Source of the DNA: Egicoccus sp035462025
Lineage (GTDB): Bacteria > Actinomycetota > Nitriliruptoria > Nitriliruptorales > Nitriliruptoraceae
Reading direction: 5' to 3'
NCBI GenBank assembly: GCA_035462025.1
Contig: DATHUR010000049.1
Coordinates: 1 to 59,956 of the forward strand
DNA length: 59,956 bases
Shown here: positions 25,155-33,484 of the stretch, in pieces
Position numbering within the stretch: position 1 is the first letter of the stretch
Layout: each line of letters starts with the position of its first letter
Notes under the pieces: model-generated
Seen by the model: only the letters and a program-made list of their open reading frames with translations
What the model was told of the DNA's origin: nothing
The model's database searches: none
Made by a program: the position numbers and the translations under genes

Positions 25155-26318
25155 ATGCGTCGCCACCGGACCGTGCTGCTGGTCCTGACGCTCGGCCTGA
25201 CGCTCGGGGCCTGCCTGCGCATCGACACGAGCGAGCCCGAGCCGGCGCCGGTCGAGTCCGCCCCCAGCCCCACGCCGACCACCGAGCCGGACACAGCTCC
25301 CGACGACACCGAGGCGTCGCCGACCGAGACCGGGGGCGGCACCGCGGCGCCTGCCGCACCCGTCGAACTCACCGTCACCGAGGTGGCGACCGGCCTCGAG
25401 GTGCCGTGGGACGTGATCGAGCACGACGGGCGCGTCCTGGTCACCGAGCGTGACACCGGGCGCCTCCTCGAGATCGCCCCCGACGGCAGCGCGACCGAGG
25501 TCCGCGGCTTCGACGTCGACCCGGCCGGCGAGGGTGGTCTGCTCGGGCTGGCGAGCGACGGCGCCGCGCTGTTCGTCTACTACACCGGCGGTGACGGCAA
25601 CCGCGTCGTCCGCCTCGACCAGGTCGACGGCGACGAGGTCCCGATCGTGACGGGCATACCGAAGGGACGCACCCACAACGGCGGCCGGCTCGCCATCGGC
25701 CCCGACGGCCTGCTCTACGTCGGCACCGGCGACTCGGGCGACGGCGCGCTCGCGGCCGATCCCGGGTCCCTCGGCGGCAAGATCCTGCGGGTCGACCGCG
25801 ACGGCGGGGTGCCCGACGACAATCCGTTCGAGGACTCCCCCGTCTACTCGCTGGGGCACCGCAACGTCCAGGGTCTCGCGTTCGACGCCGACGGGCGCCT
25901 GTGGGCGGCTGAACTCGGGCCCGACCGCGACGACGAGATCAACCTGATCGAGCCGGGCGAGGACTACGGCTGGCCCGAGGTGACCGGCGCACCCGGCGCA
26001 GAGGGCGTCGTCGACGCGAAGTTCGTGGCGCAGCCGCCCGAGGCGTCGTGGTCGGGCGCGACGATCCCCGATGGCGGAGCGATCCCCCAGTGGGACGGCG
26101 ACCTGCTCGTGACCGGGCTGCGCGGCGAGCGCCTGTACCGGCTCGACCTCGACGCCGAGCAGGTCGCCGACGCCGAGGCGCTCTACGTCGGCGAGTTCGG
26201 CCGTTTGCGCACGGCACGTGTCGCACCAGACGGCGCCGTGTGGCTGCTGACCTCCAACCGCGACGGTCGCGGGTCGCCGGTGTCGAACGACGACCGTCTC
26301 CTGCGCGTCGGGCCGTAG
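25155..26318 (+). CDS. PQQ-type glucose/sorbosone dehydrogenase lipoprotein
   Basis: 387 residues. A lipoprotein signal with the lipobox LTLGAC (Cys about 16), a Ser/Thr/Pro-rich linker (about 20-68), then a six-bladed beta-propeller: VPWDVIEHDGRVLVTER, GEGGLLGLA, the HNGGRLAIGPDGLLYVGTGDSG block with catalytic His, and SLGHRNVQGLAFD. The family oxidises sugars using PQQ on the outer face of the membrane. PQQ synthesis genes are not in the window. Probably in one transcript with the preceding two genes. Confidence 0.93.
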   Translation: MRRHRTVLLVLTLGLTLGACLRIDTSEPEPAPVESAPSPTPTTEPDTAPDDTEASPTETGGGTAAPAAPVELTVTEVATGLEVPWDVIEHDGRVLVTERDTGRLLEIAPDGSATEVRGFDVDPAGEGGLLGLASDGAALFVYYTGGDGNRVVRLDQVDGDEVPIVTGIPKGRTHNGGRLAIGPDGLLYVGTGDSGDGALAADPGSLGGKILRVDRDGGVPDDNPFEDSPVYSLGHRNVQGLAFDADGRLWAAELGPDRDDEINLIEPGEDYGWPEVTGAPGAEGVVDAKFVAQPPEASWSGATIPDGGAIPQWDGDLLVTGLRGERLYRLDLDAEQVADAEALYVGEFGRLRTARVAPDGAVWLLTSNRDGRGSPVSNDDRLLRVGP

Positions 26319-26390
26319 CAGACGGTGGCGGCGTCCGGGACGTCGGTTGCGGCGAGCGGGAAGGCCCGACATCGACCGGCCCATCCTGAC

Positions 26391-26396
26391 TAGGGT
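26391..26396 (+). promoter_or_regulatory. Candidate -10 box (TAGGGT), leaderless flotillin-locus gene
   Basis: TAGGGT with seven bases to the ATG at 26404, and no ribosome site between. Confidence 0.5.
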
Positions 26397-26403
26397 CGCG
26401 GCC

Positions 26404-26949
26404 ATGATCGAGTTCCTGCTCAGGGGGGAGACGGTGACGCCGTTCATCGTGATCGGTGCGGTGGGTCTCGGGCTCCTCGTCCTGTCGCTGGTGCTCGGTG
26501 AGGTCTTCGAGGGCCTGCTCGGCGGGTTCGACGTCGATGCCGGTGGCGGCGGGATCTTCTCCGGCCCGGTGCTCGGCGCGTTCCTCGCCAGCTTCGGGTT
26601 CGGCGCGGCGCTGATCATCTACACGACCGGCGCCGGCGCGGCACTGGGCGCACTGGGCGGGCTCGCCAGCGGCCTCGTGGTCGGCGGCATCGCTCTCGGG
26701 ATCATGCGTTCGCTGATCAACATGCCGACCGACGAGACCGTCTCCACGTCCGGCCTGGCCGGCACCACCGGAATCGTCATCACCACGATCCCGGCCGAAG
26801 GCTTCGGCGAGGTCACGATCCGCCACCACGGCAGCCAGAACAAGTACAACGCGCGCGCCCGCCAACCGATCCGCGCCGGCGAGACCGTGCGGGTGACCGC
26901 CGTGCTCTCCGCCTCGGCGGTCCAGGTCGAACCCGTCGACGCCGACTGA
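26404..26949 (+). CDS. NfeD/YuaF-like membrane protein of the flotillin locus
   Basis: 181 residues. Three membrane segments (about 11-32, 50-75 and 78-103), then a beta-rich cytosolic domain (about 115-178: TSGLAGTTGIVITTIPAEGFGEVTIRHHG, RAGETVRVTAVL) that resembles the OB fold of NfeD/YuaF proteins. Such proteins are encoded beside flotillins and act with them in membrane microdomains. The ATG sits seven bases after a TAGGGT box. A 100-base gap separates it from the flotillin gene. Confidence 0.82.
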   Translation: MIEFLLRGETVTPFIVIGAVGLGLLVLSLVLGEVFEGLLGGFDVDAGGGGIFSGPVLGAFLASFGFGAALIIYTTGAGAALGALGGLASGLVVGGIALGIMRSLINMPTDETVSTSGLAGTTGIVITTIPAEGFGEVTIRHHGSQNKYNARARQPIRAGETVRVTAVLSASAVQVEPVDAD

Positions 26950-27049
26950 CACACCAGATCTTCGCCCGGAGCCCACCAAACGCGGGTTCTCACCGACATC
27001 GTGTCGCCTCGAGCGCGGGGCGCAACGCATCGAATACAGAGGGGCTGCG

Positions 27050-28417
27050 ATGCTCGACTTCATCTTCAACTCGCCGCTGGTGGCCGCCATCATCGGCGTG
27101 GCCATCCTGCTGATCCTGGTCGCGTACCTGATCGTGAACCGGATCAAGGTGGCCGGGCCGAACGAGGCGTACATCATCACCGGCCGCAAGGGTTCGCCGG
27201 TCAAGAACCCCGAGACCGGCGAGGTCAGCCACGACATGAGTGGCCAGAAGGTCGTCATGGGCGCCAGCGTGTTCGTGCTGCCGTTCGTGCAGCGCCTGCA
27301 CGTCATGGACCTCTCCAGCCGCCGCATCTCGGTCAGCATCCGTGGCGCGGTGTCCAGCCAGGGCATCAAGTGCGACCTCGACGGCGTCGCGGTCGTCAAG
27401 GTCGGCGGCAACGAGGACGCCATCCGCGCCGCGTCGCAGCGCTTCCTGACCCAGCAGCGCGAGGTCGACACCTTCACCACCGAGGTACTGGCCGGGTCCC
27501 TGCGCGCGATCGTCGGTCGCCTGACGATCGAGGAGATCATCAAGGACCGCGCGACGTTCGCGTCGGCGGTCGCCGAGGAGGCCGAGACCTCGCTGACCAA
27601 CCAGGGCCTGACCCTCGACACCTTCCAGCTCCAGGACATCCAGGCCGAGGGCGAGTACCTCACCGACCTCGGACGCCCCGAGGCCGCCCGCGTCGAGCAG
27701 ACCGCCAAGATCGCCGAGGCACGCGCCAACCAGGCCGCCGAGGAGGAGCGCCTGCGGGCCGAGGAAGCCGTCGCGATCCAGCAGCGCCAGCTCGAGCTGA
27801 AGCAGGCCGAGATCAAGGCCGAGATCGACGAGGCCCAGGCCCAGGCCGCGGCCGCCGGCCCGCTGCGCGAGGCCGCCCGCAACCGCGAGGTCATCCAGGA
27901 GCAGCAGCTCGTCGCCGAGCAGCAGGCCGCACTGCGCGACCGCCAGCTCGACGCCGAGATCCGCAAGCCTGCCGACGCCCAGCGCTACCGGGTCGAGCAG
28001 GAGGCCGAGGCGGCCAAGAACGCCGCGATCTTCGAGGCCGACGCCGAAAAGGCCCGGCGTGCGCGCATGGCCGAGGCGGTCGAGCTCGAGGGCCGCGCCG
28101 ACGCGGCCGCGATCCTGGCCAAGGGTGAGGCCGAGGCCGAGGCCCGCCGCAAGAACGCCGAGGCGTTCAGCCATTACGGCGAGGCCGCGATCATCGACCT
28201 GCTGACCAAGATCCTGCCGGACCTGGTCAGTGCCGCCAGCGAACCGATCAGCGCGATCGAGAAGCTGACCGTGATCTCGACCGACGGCGCCTCGGACCTG
28301 ACCCGCAACGTGGCCAGCAACGTCGAACAGGGCATCCAGATCGGCTCGGACCTGACCGGTCTCGACCTGAAGGCGTTGCTCGGCCGCCTCGGCACGAGCC
28401 GCGGCGAGGAGGCCTGA
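27050..28417 (+). CDS. Flotillin family (SPFH domain) protein
   Basis: 455 residues. An N-terminal membrane hairpin or anchor (about 8-29), an SPFH/band 7 domain (about 33-200: GPNEAYIITGRKG, VFVLPFVQRLHVMDLSSRRISV, LAGSLRAIVGRLTIEEIIKDR), then a long Ala/Glu/Gln-rich coiled coil (about 205-370) with the flotillin EA-repeats, and a C-terminal SDLTGLDLKALLGRL segment. Flotillins scaffold membrane microdomains and oligomerise through the coiled coil. GAGGGG lies upstream of the ATG. First of three close genes. Confidence 0.95.
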   Translation: MLDFIFNSPLVAAIIGVAILLILVAYLIVNRIKVAGPNEAYIITGRKGSPVKNPETGEVSHDMSGQKVVMGASVFVLPFVQRLHVMDLSSRRISVSIRGAVSSQGIKCDLDGVAVVKVGGNEDAIRAASQRFLTQQREVDTFTTEVLAGSLRAIVGRLTIEEIIKDRATFASAVAEEAETSLTNQGLTLDTFQLQDIQAEGEYLTDLGRPEAARVEQTAKIAEARANQAAEEERLRAEEAVAIQQRQLELKQAEIKAEIDEAQAQAAAAGPLREAARNREVIQEQQLVAEQQAALRDRQLDAEIRKPADAQRYRVEQEAEAAKNAAIFEADAEKARRARMAEAVELEGRADAAAILAKGEAEAEARRKNAEAFSHYGEAAIIDLLTKILPDLVSAASEPISAIEKLTVISTDGASDLTRNVASNVEQGIQIGSDLTGLDLKALLGRLGTSRGEEA

Positions 28418-28427
28418 GGAGGCCGCC

Positions 28428-29255
28428 ATGGCGCTCGACCAACTCGCGTCATTGCTGCACCGCTGGCAGACCGCCGCCGGAAACATGGACCGGGCGCGCG
28501 TGGTCGCCGAGGCCGGCAGCCTGCTGCGGCGGCTGTCCGTGGACGAGCGCCGCGAACTCGGGCGGGCGCTGGCCGAGGGGGGCGTGGACCACCTCGCGGG
28601 CCAACTCGACCCGCATCTGCCGCCGCCCCCGGTGTGGGAGCAGTCGCGTCCACCGGCCGAGCAATTGCTCGACCTCGACGCCCGCACCGGCCACGACCTG
28701 CTCGCCCGGCTCGATGCCGTGGTGGGCGAGGCTCCCCCGCCGCCACCGCCGCCCGAGCCGTTCCCCGAGCCCGAGCCGTTCCCCGAGCCCGAGCCGCTGC
28801 CCGAGCCGCTCCCGGAACCCACGCCCCTTCCCGAGCCCGAACCGCTTCCCGCACCCGAGCCGGTCCCGCCGCCCGAGCCGGTCCCGCCGCCCGTGCCGAT
28901 GCCGCCGGCGGCCGCGACACGCAACCACCGGCCCACGCACGCCGAGGCGCGCCTGCGTGCCGTCGACGAGGCGGCGGACGGGGCCTCCGGTGCCGACGAC
29001 CTGCTCGGCCTGCTGCGCCGGTTCCCGGACGGATGGCAGCGCCGCCGTGCGGCGCACCGCCTGCTCGAGGACGGGCTCCTCGGCGATGTCGATCCGGTCG
29101 AGCTGCTGGGGCTGTTCGGGCGCGCGAGCGACCGCACGCGGATCGCCGCGGCACTGCTCGCAGGCGGCGGTGCCGACGTCGGCCGCCTGTCGGGGCTGCT
29201 GCCCGACGGGGCGGTCCACCGCCTCGCGCGACGTGCGGCACGGAGCCTGCGCTGA
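28428..29255 (+). CDS. Proline/glutamate-rich protein of the flotillin operon
   Basis: 275 residues; I do not recognise a family. A helical N-terminal part (1-95), a low-complexity stretch of PEP and PLPEP units (about 102-160), then a helical C-terminal part (about 165-275) rich in LLGLLRRF-like leucine helices. There is no signal peptide or membrane helix. The spacer could be an extended linker holding two helical domains apart. ATG with GAGGAGG upstream, ten bases after the flotillin stop, and TGATG overlap with the DUF4126 gene: co-expressed with flotillin, so a cytosolic partner is likely. Confidence 0.78.
   Translation: MALDQLASLLHRWQTAAGNMDRARVVAEAGSLLRRLSVDERRELGRALAEGGVDHLAGQLDPHLPPPPVWEQSRPPAEQLLDLDARTGHDLLARLDAVVGEAPPPPPPPEPFPEPEPFPEPEPLPEPLPEPTPLPEPEPLPAPEPVPPPEPVPPPVPMPPAAATRNHRPTHAEARLRAVDEAADGASGADDLLGLLRRFPDGWQRRRAAHRLLEDGLLGDVDPVELLGLFGRASDRTRIAAALLAGGGADVGRLSGLLPDGAVHRLARRAARSLR
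28731..28907 (+). repeat. PEP-unit repeat region
   Basis: In-frame tract encoding alternating Pro, Glu and hydrophobic residues (PEPFPEP/PEPLPEP types), with near-identical cccgagccg units. Likely prone to slippage. Confidence 0.8.
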
Positions 29256-29848
29256 TGGAGGGCATCGCCGGACTCGTCGCGGGTGTCGGCTACGCGTCGG
29301 GACTCAACCTTTACGCCGTGGTCGCCCTGCTCGGCCTGTTCGGTCGCTACGACGTCGCCGACGTCCCGGCGGTCTTCGAGCGCCCCGAGGTGCTCACGGT
29401 GGCCGGGATCCTGTTCCTCGTCGAGTTCGTGGTCGACAAGATCCCCTACGTCGACGACCTGTGGGACGTCGTCCACACCGCGATCCGGCCGCTCGGCGCC
29501 GTCGGGGTCGCTTGGCTGCTCACCGGTGACGCCGGCGCGTGGGAACAGGTCGGCTCGTCCCTGGCCGCCGGCGGCCTGGCGACGGTCAGCCATCTGACCA
29601 AGGCAACGACCCGCGCGGCCGTCAACGCCTCCCCCGAGCCGTTCACCAACAGCGTGGTCAGCCTGGGCGAGGACGGCATCGTCGCCTTCGTGGTCTGGCT
29701 GGCCGTCACCAATCCCGTCCTCGCGATCGTCGTGGTGGCCGTCCTGCTCGTGGTCGGCGTCGTGGTGGCGCTGCTGCTGTTGCGTACCGCACGCAGGACC
29801 TGGCGTCGCTGGCGTGAGCGCCGCGCCGGCGGCATCGACCCCACCTGA
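29255..29848 (+). CDS. DUF4126 family membrane protein
   Basis: 197 residues with 5-6 hydrophobic segments and a basic C-terminal tail. The opening GLVAGVGYASGLNLYAVVALLGL, the FLVEFVVDKIPYVDDLWDVVHTAIRPLGA block and the SHLTKATTRAAVNASPEPFTNS block are typical of DUF4126. Function unknown. Its ATG overlaps the preceding stop by one base, linking it to the flotillin operon. Confidence 0.88.
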   Translation: MEGIAGLVAGVGYASGLNLYAVVALLGLFGRYDVADVPAVFERPEVLTVAGILFLVEFVVDKIPYVDDLWDVVHTAIRPLGAVGVAWLLTGDAGAWEQVGSSLAAGGLATVSHLTKATTRAAVNASPEPFTNSVVSLGEDGIVAFVVWLAVTNPVLAIVVVAVLLVVGVVVALLLLRTARRTWRRWRERRAGGIDPT

Positions 29849-29897
29849 GTGAGGTGCCTCGCGCGGCGGTATCGTCGCCGGACCGCGACGACAAGGG

Positions 29898-31340
29898 ATG
29901 GCGGTGCGCTTCCTCGACGGCCACGAGCCGCAGACCGACCTGACCTACGAGGACGTGTTCCTGGTCCCGGGTCGCTCCGACGTCGCCTCACGGCTCGACG
30001 TCGACCTCGCAGCCGTGGACGGCAGCGGGACCACGATCCCCGTGGTCGCGGCGAACATGACCTCGGTGTCGGGCCGCCGGATGGCCGAGACGCTGGCCCG
30101 TCGCGGCGGTCTCGCGGTCCTGCCCCAGGACATCCCGCTCGACGTCGTCGAGGACGTGGTCGGCTGGGTCAAGGCCCGGCACCCGGTCTTCGAGACCCCG
30201 ATCACCCTTGCCCCCACCGACACCGTCGCCGACGCACTGCAGTTGATCAACAAGCGCGCCCACGGGGCGATCGTGGTCGTCGACGCCGGCGCGCCCATCG
30301 GCGTGGTCACGCCGGTCGACCTGGTCGACGTCGACCGCTTCACCCAGGTCGGCCGCGTGATGAGCGAGCAGTTGACCACGCTGCCCGAGACCGTGGACGC
30401 ACGGACCGCCTTCGACCGGCTCGCCGAGGCACGCCACCGCCTCGCGCCCGTCGTGGCCGGCGACGGGCGGCTGCTCGGGCTGCTCACCCGCACCGGGGCG
30501 CTGCGCTCGACGCTGTACCAGCCCAGCCTCGACGCGGACGGCCGGCTGCGGATCGCGGCGGCCATCGGGGTCAGCGGCGACGCCGCCGACCGCGCCAAGC
30601 GTCTGCTGACCGCGGGCGTCGACGTGCTCGTCCTCGACACCGCGCACGGCCACCAGGAACGCATGCTCGACGCCCTGCGGGCGGTACGCGAGGTGGACCC
30701 GCAGGTGCCCGTGGTCGCCGGCAACGTGGTCACCGAGCAGGGCGTGAGCGACCTCGTCGCGGCCGGCGCGGACATCTGCAAGGTCGGCGTCGGACCCGGC
30801 GCGATGTGCACGACCCGGATGATGACCGGCGTGGGCAGGCCGCAGTTCTCGGCCGTGCTGGCCTGCGCCCGCGAGGCGTCGCGCCTGGGCGCCCACGTCT
30901 GGGCCGACGGCGGCGTGCGCCATCCCCGCGACGTGGCCCTGGCCCTGGCGGCGGGGGCGTCCAACGTGATGGTCGGATCGTGGTTGGCCGGGACGCACGA
31001 GTCCCCCGGTGACCTCGAACACGATGCGGACGGGCGTCCGTTCAAGCTGTCGTTCGGGATGGCGTCGGCGCGCGCGGTGAAGCAGCGCACCGAGGGCGAG
31101 AACGCGTTCGAGCGCGCCCGCAAGAGCCTTTTCGAGGAGGGGATCAGCTCGGGCCACATGTACCTCGACCCGCAGCGCCCGGGCGTCGAGGACCTGCTCG
31201 ACACGATCGTGGCCGGCGTACGCAGTGCCTTCACCTACGCCGGCGCGACCGACCTGCCCGCATTCGCCGAGCGGGCGGTCATCGGCGTCCAGACCAGGTC
31301 CGGCTACGCCGAGGGCCGCCCGCTCGAACGGGGCTGGTAG
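29898..31340 (+). CDS. guaB1: GuaB1 family IMP dehydrogenase-like protein (probable GMP reductase)
   Basis: 480 residues. A TIM barrel interrupted by two CBS domains (about 95-205). The catalytic loop GVGPGAMCTTRMMTGVG has the active Cys about residue 303, and FKLSFGMASARAVKQRTEGEN follows. The TYEDVFLVPGRSDVASR start and the length match actinobacterial GuaB1, which has been shown in mycobacteria to act as a GMP reductase in purine salvage, not as an IMP dehydrogenase. A TATCGT hexamer lies 22 bases upstream of the ATG. One base separates it from the convergent aldo/keto reductase. Confidence 0.92.
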   Translation: MAVRFLDGHEPQTDLTYEDVFLVPGRSDVASRLDVDLAAVDGSGTTIPVVAANMTSVSGRRMAETLARRGGLAVLPQDIPLDVVEDVVGWVKARHPVFETPITLAPTDTVADALQLINKRAHGAIVVVDAGAPIGVVTPVDLVDVDRFTQVGRVMSEQLTTLPETVDARTAFDRLAEARHRLAPVVAGDGRLLGLLTRTGALRSTLYQPSLDADGRLRIAAAIGVSGDAADRAKRLLTAGVDVLVLDTAHGHQERMLDALRAVREVDPQVPVVAGNVVTEQGVSDLVAAGADICKVGVGPGAMCTTRMMTGVGRPQFSAVLACAREASRLGAHVWADGGVRHPRDVALALAAGASNVMVGSWLAGTHESPGDLEHDADGRPFKLSFGMASARAVKQRTEGENAFERARKSLFEEGISSGHMYLDPQRPGVEDLLDTIVAGVRSAFTYAGATDLPAFAERAVIGVQTRSGYAEGRPLERGW

Positions 31341-31341
31341 T

Positions 31342-32313
31342 TCAGGATGCCTTCGTGATCTCGTCGATGCGGGCCATCACGTCGTCGGTCAGCTTGGGCA
31401 CGACCTCGAGCGCCTGCATGTTCTCGTTGACCTGCTCGACCCGCGACGCGCCGGTGATGACGCTCGACACGTCGGGGTTCTTCACACACCACGCGAGCGC
31501 GAGTTGCGCGAGCGAGCAGTCGAGGTCGTCGGCGACCTCCTTGAGGTCACGCACGATCGCGTTCTGCTCGGCGTCGGTGAGCCGCTCGGCCAGCCAGCCG
31601 AAACCCTCGAGCGCGCCGCGGCTGCCCTCGGGGATGCCGTCGAGGTACTTGCCCGTGAGCAGACCCGACGCGAGCGGCGACCAGATGGTGGTGCCCAGAC
31701 CGATGTCCTCGTACAGCCGCGCGTACTCCTTCTCGACCCGCTCGCGGTGGAAAAGGTTGTACTGCGGTTGCTCGACGACCGGCTTGTGCCAGCCGTTTCG
31801 GTCGGCGACCTCCCAGGCGGCGCGAATCTCGTCGGCCGACCACTCGGAGGTGCCCCAGTACAGCGCCCAGCCGCGCTCGATGGCGTCCGACATGGCGCGG
31901 ACGGTCTCCTCGATCGGGGTCTCGGGGTCGGCGCGGTGGCAGTAGACGATGTCGAGGTAGTCGAGGTCGAAGCGGTCGAGGGACGCCTCGATCGCCTCGA
32001 GCAGGTACTTGCGGTTGAGCGTGTTCATGGTGTTGGGACCCTCGTGGAGACCCCAGAAGAACTTCGACGAGACCAGGTAGCTGTGGCGTTCCCAGCCGAG
32101 TTCGCGGATCGCCTGGCCCATGATGCGCTCGGACTCGCCGCCGGCGTAGGCCTCGGCGTTGTCGAAGAAGTTCACACCGGCCTGCTTGGCCGCGTCGAGA
32201 CATTCGATCGCACGCTGGACGTCGACCTGGTTCTTGAAGGTCACCCACGAGCCGAACGACAGCGCGCTGACCTTGATGCCGGCGGTGCCGAGCCGGCGGT
32301 ATTCCATCTCCAT
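31342..32313 (-). CDS. Aldo/keto reductase (KCNAB-like)
   Basis: 323 residues and a TIM barrel. Catalytic tetrad: Asp and Tyr in FFDNAEAYAGGESERIMG, Lys in SSKFFWG, and His in YCHRADPETPIEET. The NADPH-binding end is SSVITGASRVEQVNENMQAL. This subfamily resembles voltage-gated potassium channel beta subunits and YghZ-type oxidoreductases. ATG 32313 with GGAG nine bases upstream. Divergent from the epimerase; a minus-strand TAGGCT lies at 32370-32375. Confidence 0.93.
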   Translation of the reverse strand: MEMEYRRLGTAGIKVSALSFGSWVTFKNQVDVQRAIECLDAAKQAGVNFFDNAEAYAGGESERIMGQAIRELGWERHSYLVSSKFFWGLHEGPNTMNTLNRKYLLEAIEASLDRFDLDYLDIVYCHRADPETPIEETVRAMSDAIERGWALYWGTSEWSADEIRAAWEVADRNGWHKPVVEQPQYNLFHRERVEKEYARLYEDIGLGTTIWSPLASGLLTGKYLDGIPEGSRGALEGFGWLAERLTDAEQNAIVRDLKEVADDLDCSLAQLALAWCVKNPDVSSVITGASRVEQVNENMQALEVVPKLTDDVMARIDEITKAS

Positions 32314-32410
32314 GACGTTTTTCTCCGAAGGGGTAGGGAACTCGGGGCGGAAGGTTCGCGTCAGGGCACAGCCTAGGACGGCCGCCGGGGTACGTCGGAC
32401 GCGGAGGCGC

Positions 32411-32416
32411 TACGTT
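32411..32416 (+). promoter_or_regulatory. Candidate -10 box (TACGTT) of the epimerase gene
   Basis: TACGTT 33 bases before the GTG at 32450, in the divergent gap with the aldo/keto reductase. Confidence 0.3.
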
Positions 32417-32449
32417 CGACCGACGTCGGACGCAGACTCGGAGGTGGGC

Positions 32450-33355
32450 GTGGGACGGATCGTGGTGACCGGAGCGACCGGATTCGTTGGCGGCAGGATC
32501 GCCCGTGCCCTGCGCGAGCGGGACGACGAGGTGGTGGCGCTGGTACGTACGCCGAGCGAGGGACTCGCCGGCCTCGGCATCGAGCAACCGGTGGTCGCGC
32601 TCGACGACGTCGCCGGCCTGACGACCGCGCTGCAGGGTGCCGACGGCATCGTCCACGCCGCTGCGACGGCAGGCCCCGACCTCGAGACCGCCCGCACGGT
32701 GAACACCGTCGGCACCCGGTCGCTGGTCGACGCCGCCATGGCCGCCTGGTGCCCCCGGTTCGTGCACGTCTCGACCACGTCGGTCTACGACCGCGACGCG
32801 AGCGGCGACGGCCTGCTCGACGAAGACGCTCCGCTGGCCGGAGCCGACGCGGCGGCCGCCCCCGCCAGCAGCGCCGGCAGTCCGTACGCGATCACCAAGG
32901 CCGAAGCCGAGGCCGAGGTGGCACGCGGGGGCGCGCAGGGCCTGTCGGTCGCGATCCTGCGCCCACCGGCCGTGCTGGGGGCGGGGCGCACCTCCACGTG
33001 GGGCACGCGGATGCCCGAGCGCTTCCGCGACGGCGAACTGCCGGCCATCCCGCCCGCGACAACGTTCGGCTGGGTCCACGTCGACGACCTGGTCGAGGCC
33101 GCGCTGGTGGCGCTCGACAGCGACGCGCAGGCGACCGTGAACGTGGTCGGGGGGCACACCAGTTTCGGCGAGTACCTCGCCGCGCTACGCGAATTCGTGC
33201 CCGCACCGCCGGCCACGGCCGCCGCCTCCGACGACCAACCCTGGCGCGGCTCGTACGCCACCCACCGACTGCCCGAGGTGTTCGGATTCCGTCCCAACCG
33301 CAGTTTCGCGGCCGCACTGGCCGAGATCGCGGCCTTCTGGCGCGAATCGCACTGA
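32450..33355 (+). CDS. NAD-dependent epimerase/dehydratase (extended SDR)
   Basis: 301 residues. Rossmann motif VTGATGFVGG at the N-terminus; STTSVYD; catalytic YAITK (Tyr and Lys); FGWVHVDDLVEA and the C-terminal substrate part. Extended SDRs act on nucleotide sugars, lipids or small ketones; the substrate is unclear. GTG 32450 is preferred over GTG 32444 because GGAGG then sits at the right distance. Confidence 0.88.
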   Translation: MGRIVVTGATGFVGGRIARALRERDDEVVALVRTPSEGLAGLGIEQPVVALDDVAGLTTALQGADGIVHAAATAGPDLETARTVNTVGTRSLVDAAMAAWCPRFVHVSTTSVYDRDASGDGLLDEDAPLAGADAAAAPASSAGSPYAITKAEAEAEVARGGAQGLSVAILRPPAVLGAGRTSTWGTRMPERFRDGELPAIPPATTFGWVHVDDLVEAALVALDSDAQATVNVVGGHTSFGEYLAALREFVPAPPATAAASDDQPWRGSYATHRLPEVFGFRPNRSFAAALAEIAAFWRESH

Positions 33356-33421
33356 CCGGACGTTTCGCGGGAGGCGTCCACCGGACCGTGGCCGGCTGGA
33401 CATGCCCGCCGCCCGAGCGCG

Positions 33422-33427
33422 TAGGGT
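33422..33427 (+). promoter_or_regulatory. Candidate -10 box (TAGGGT) of the Ser/Thr kinase gene
   Basis: TAGGGT 57 bases before the GTG at 33485. A 7-bp perfect hairpin (33443-33449 with 33457-33463) lies in the presumed leader. Confidence 0.35.
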
Positions 33428-33484
33428 CGTGCCACGACACCGGCGCCCGACTGCACCGGGCGCGACCGACGAGCGTGACGGGAC

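Noticed and set aside
21715..25359. Very long minus-strand frame (over 1200 codons)
   Set aside because: Covers the PAS-GGDEF-EAL, holin-like and M20 genes, which are well supported on the plus strand. Its composition is that of a shadow frame.
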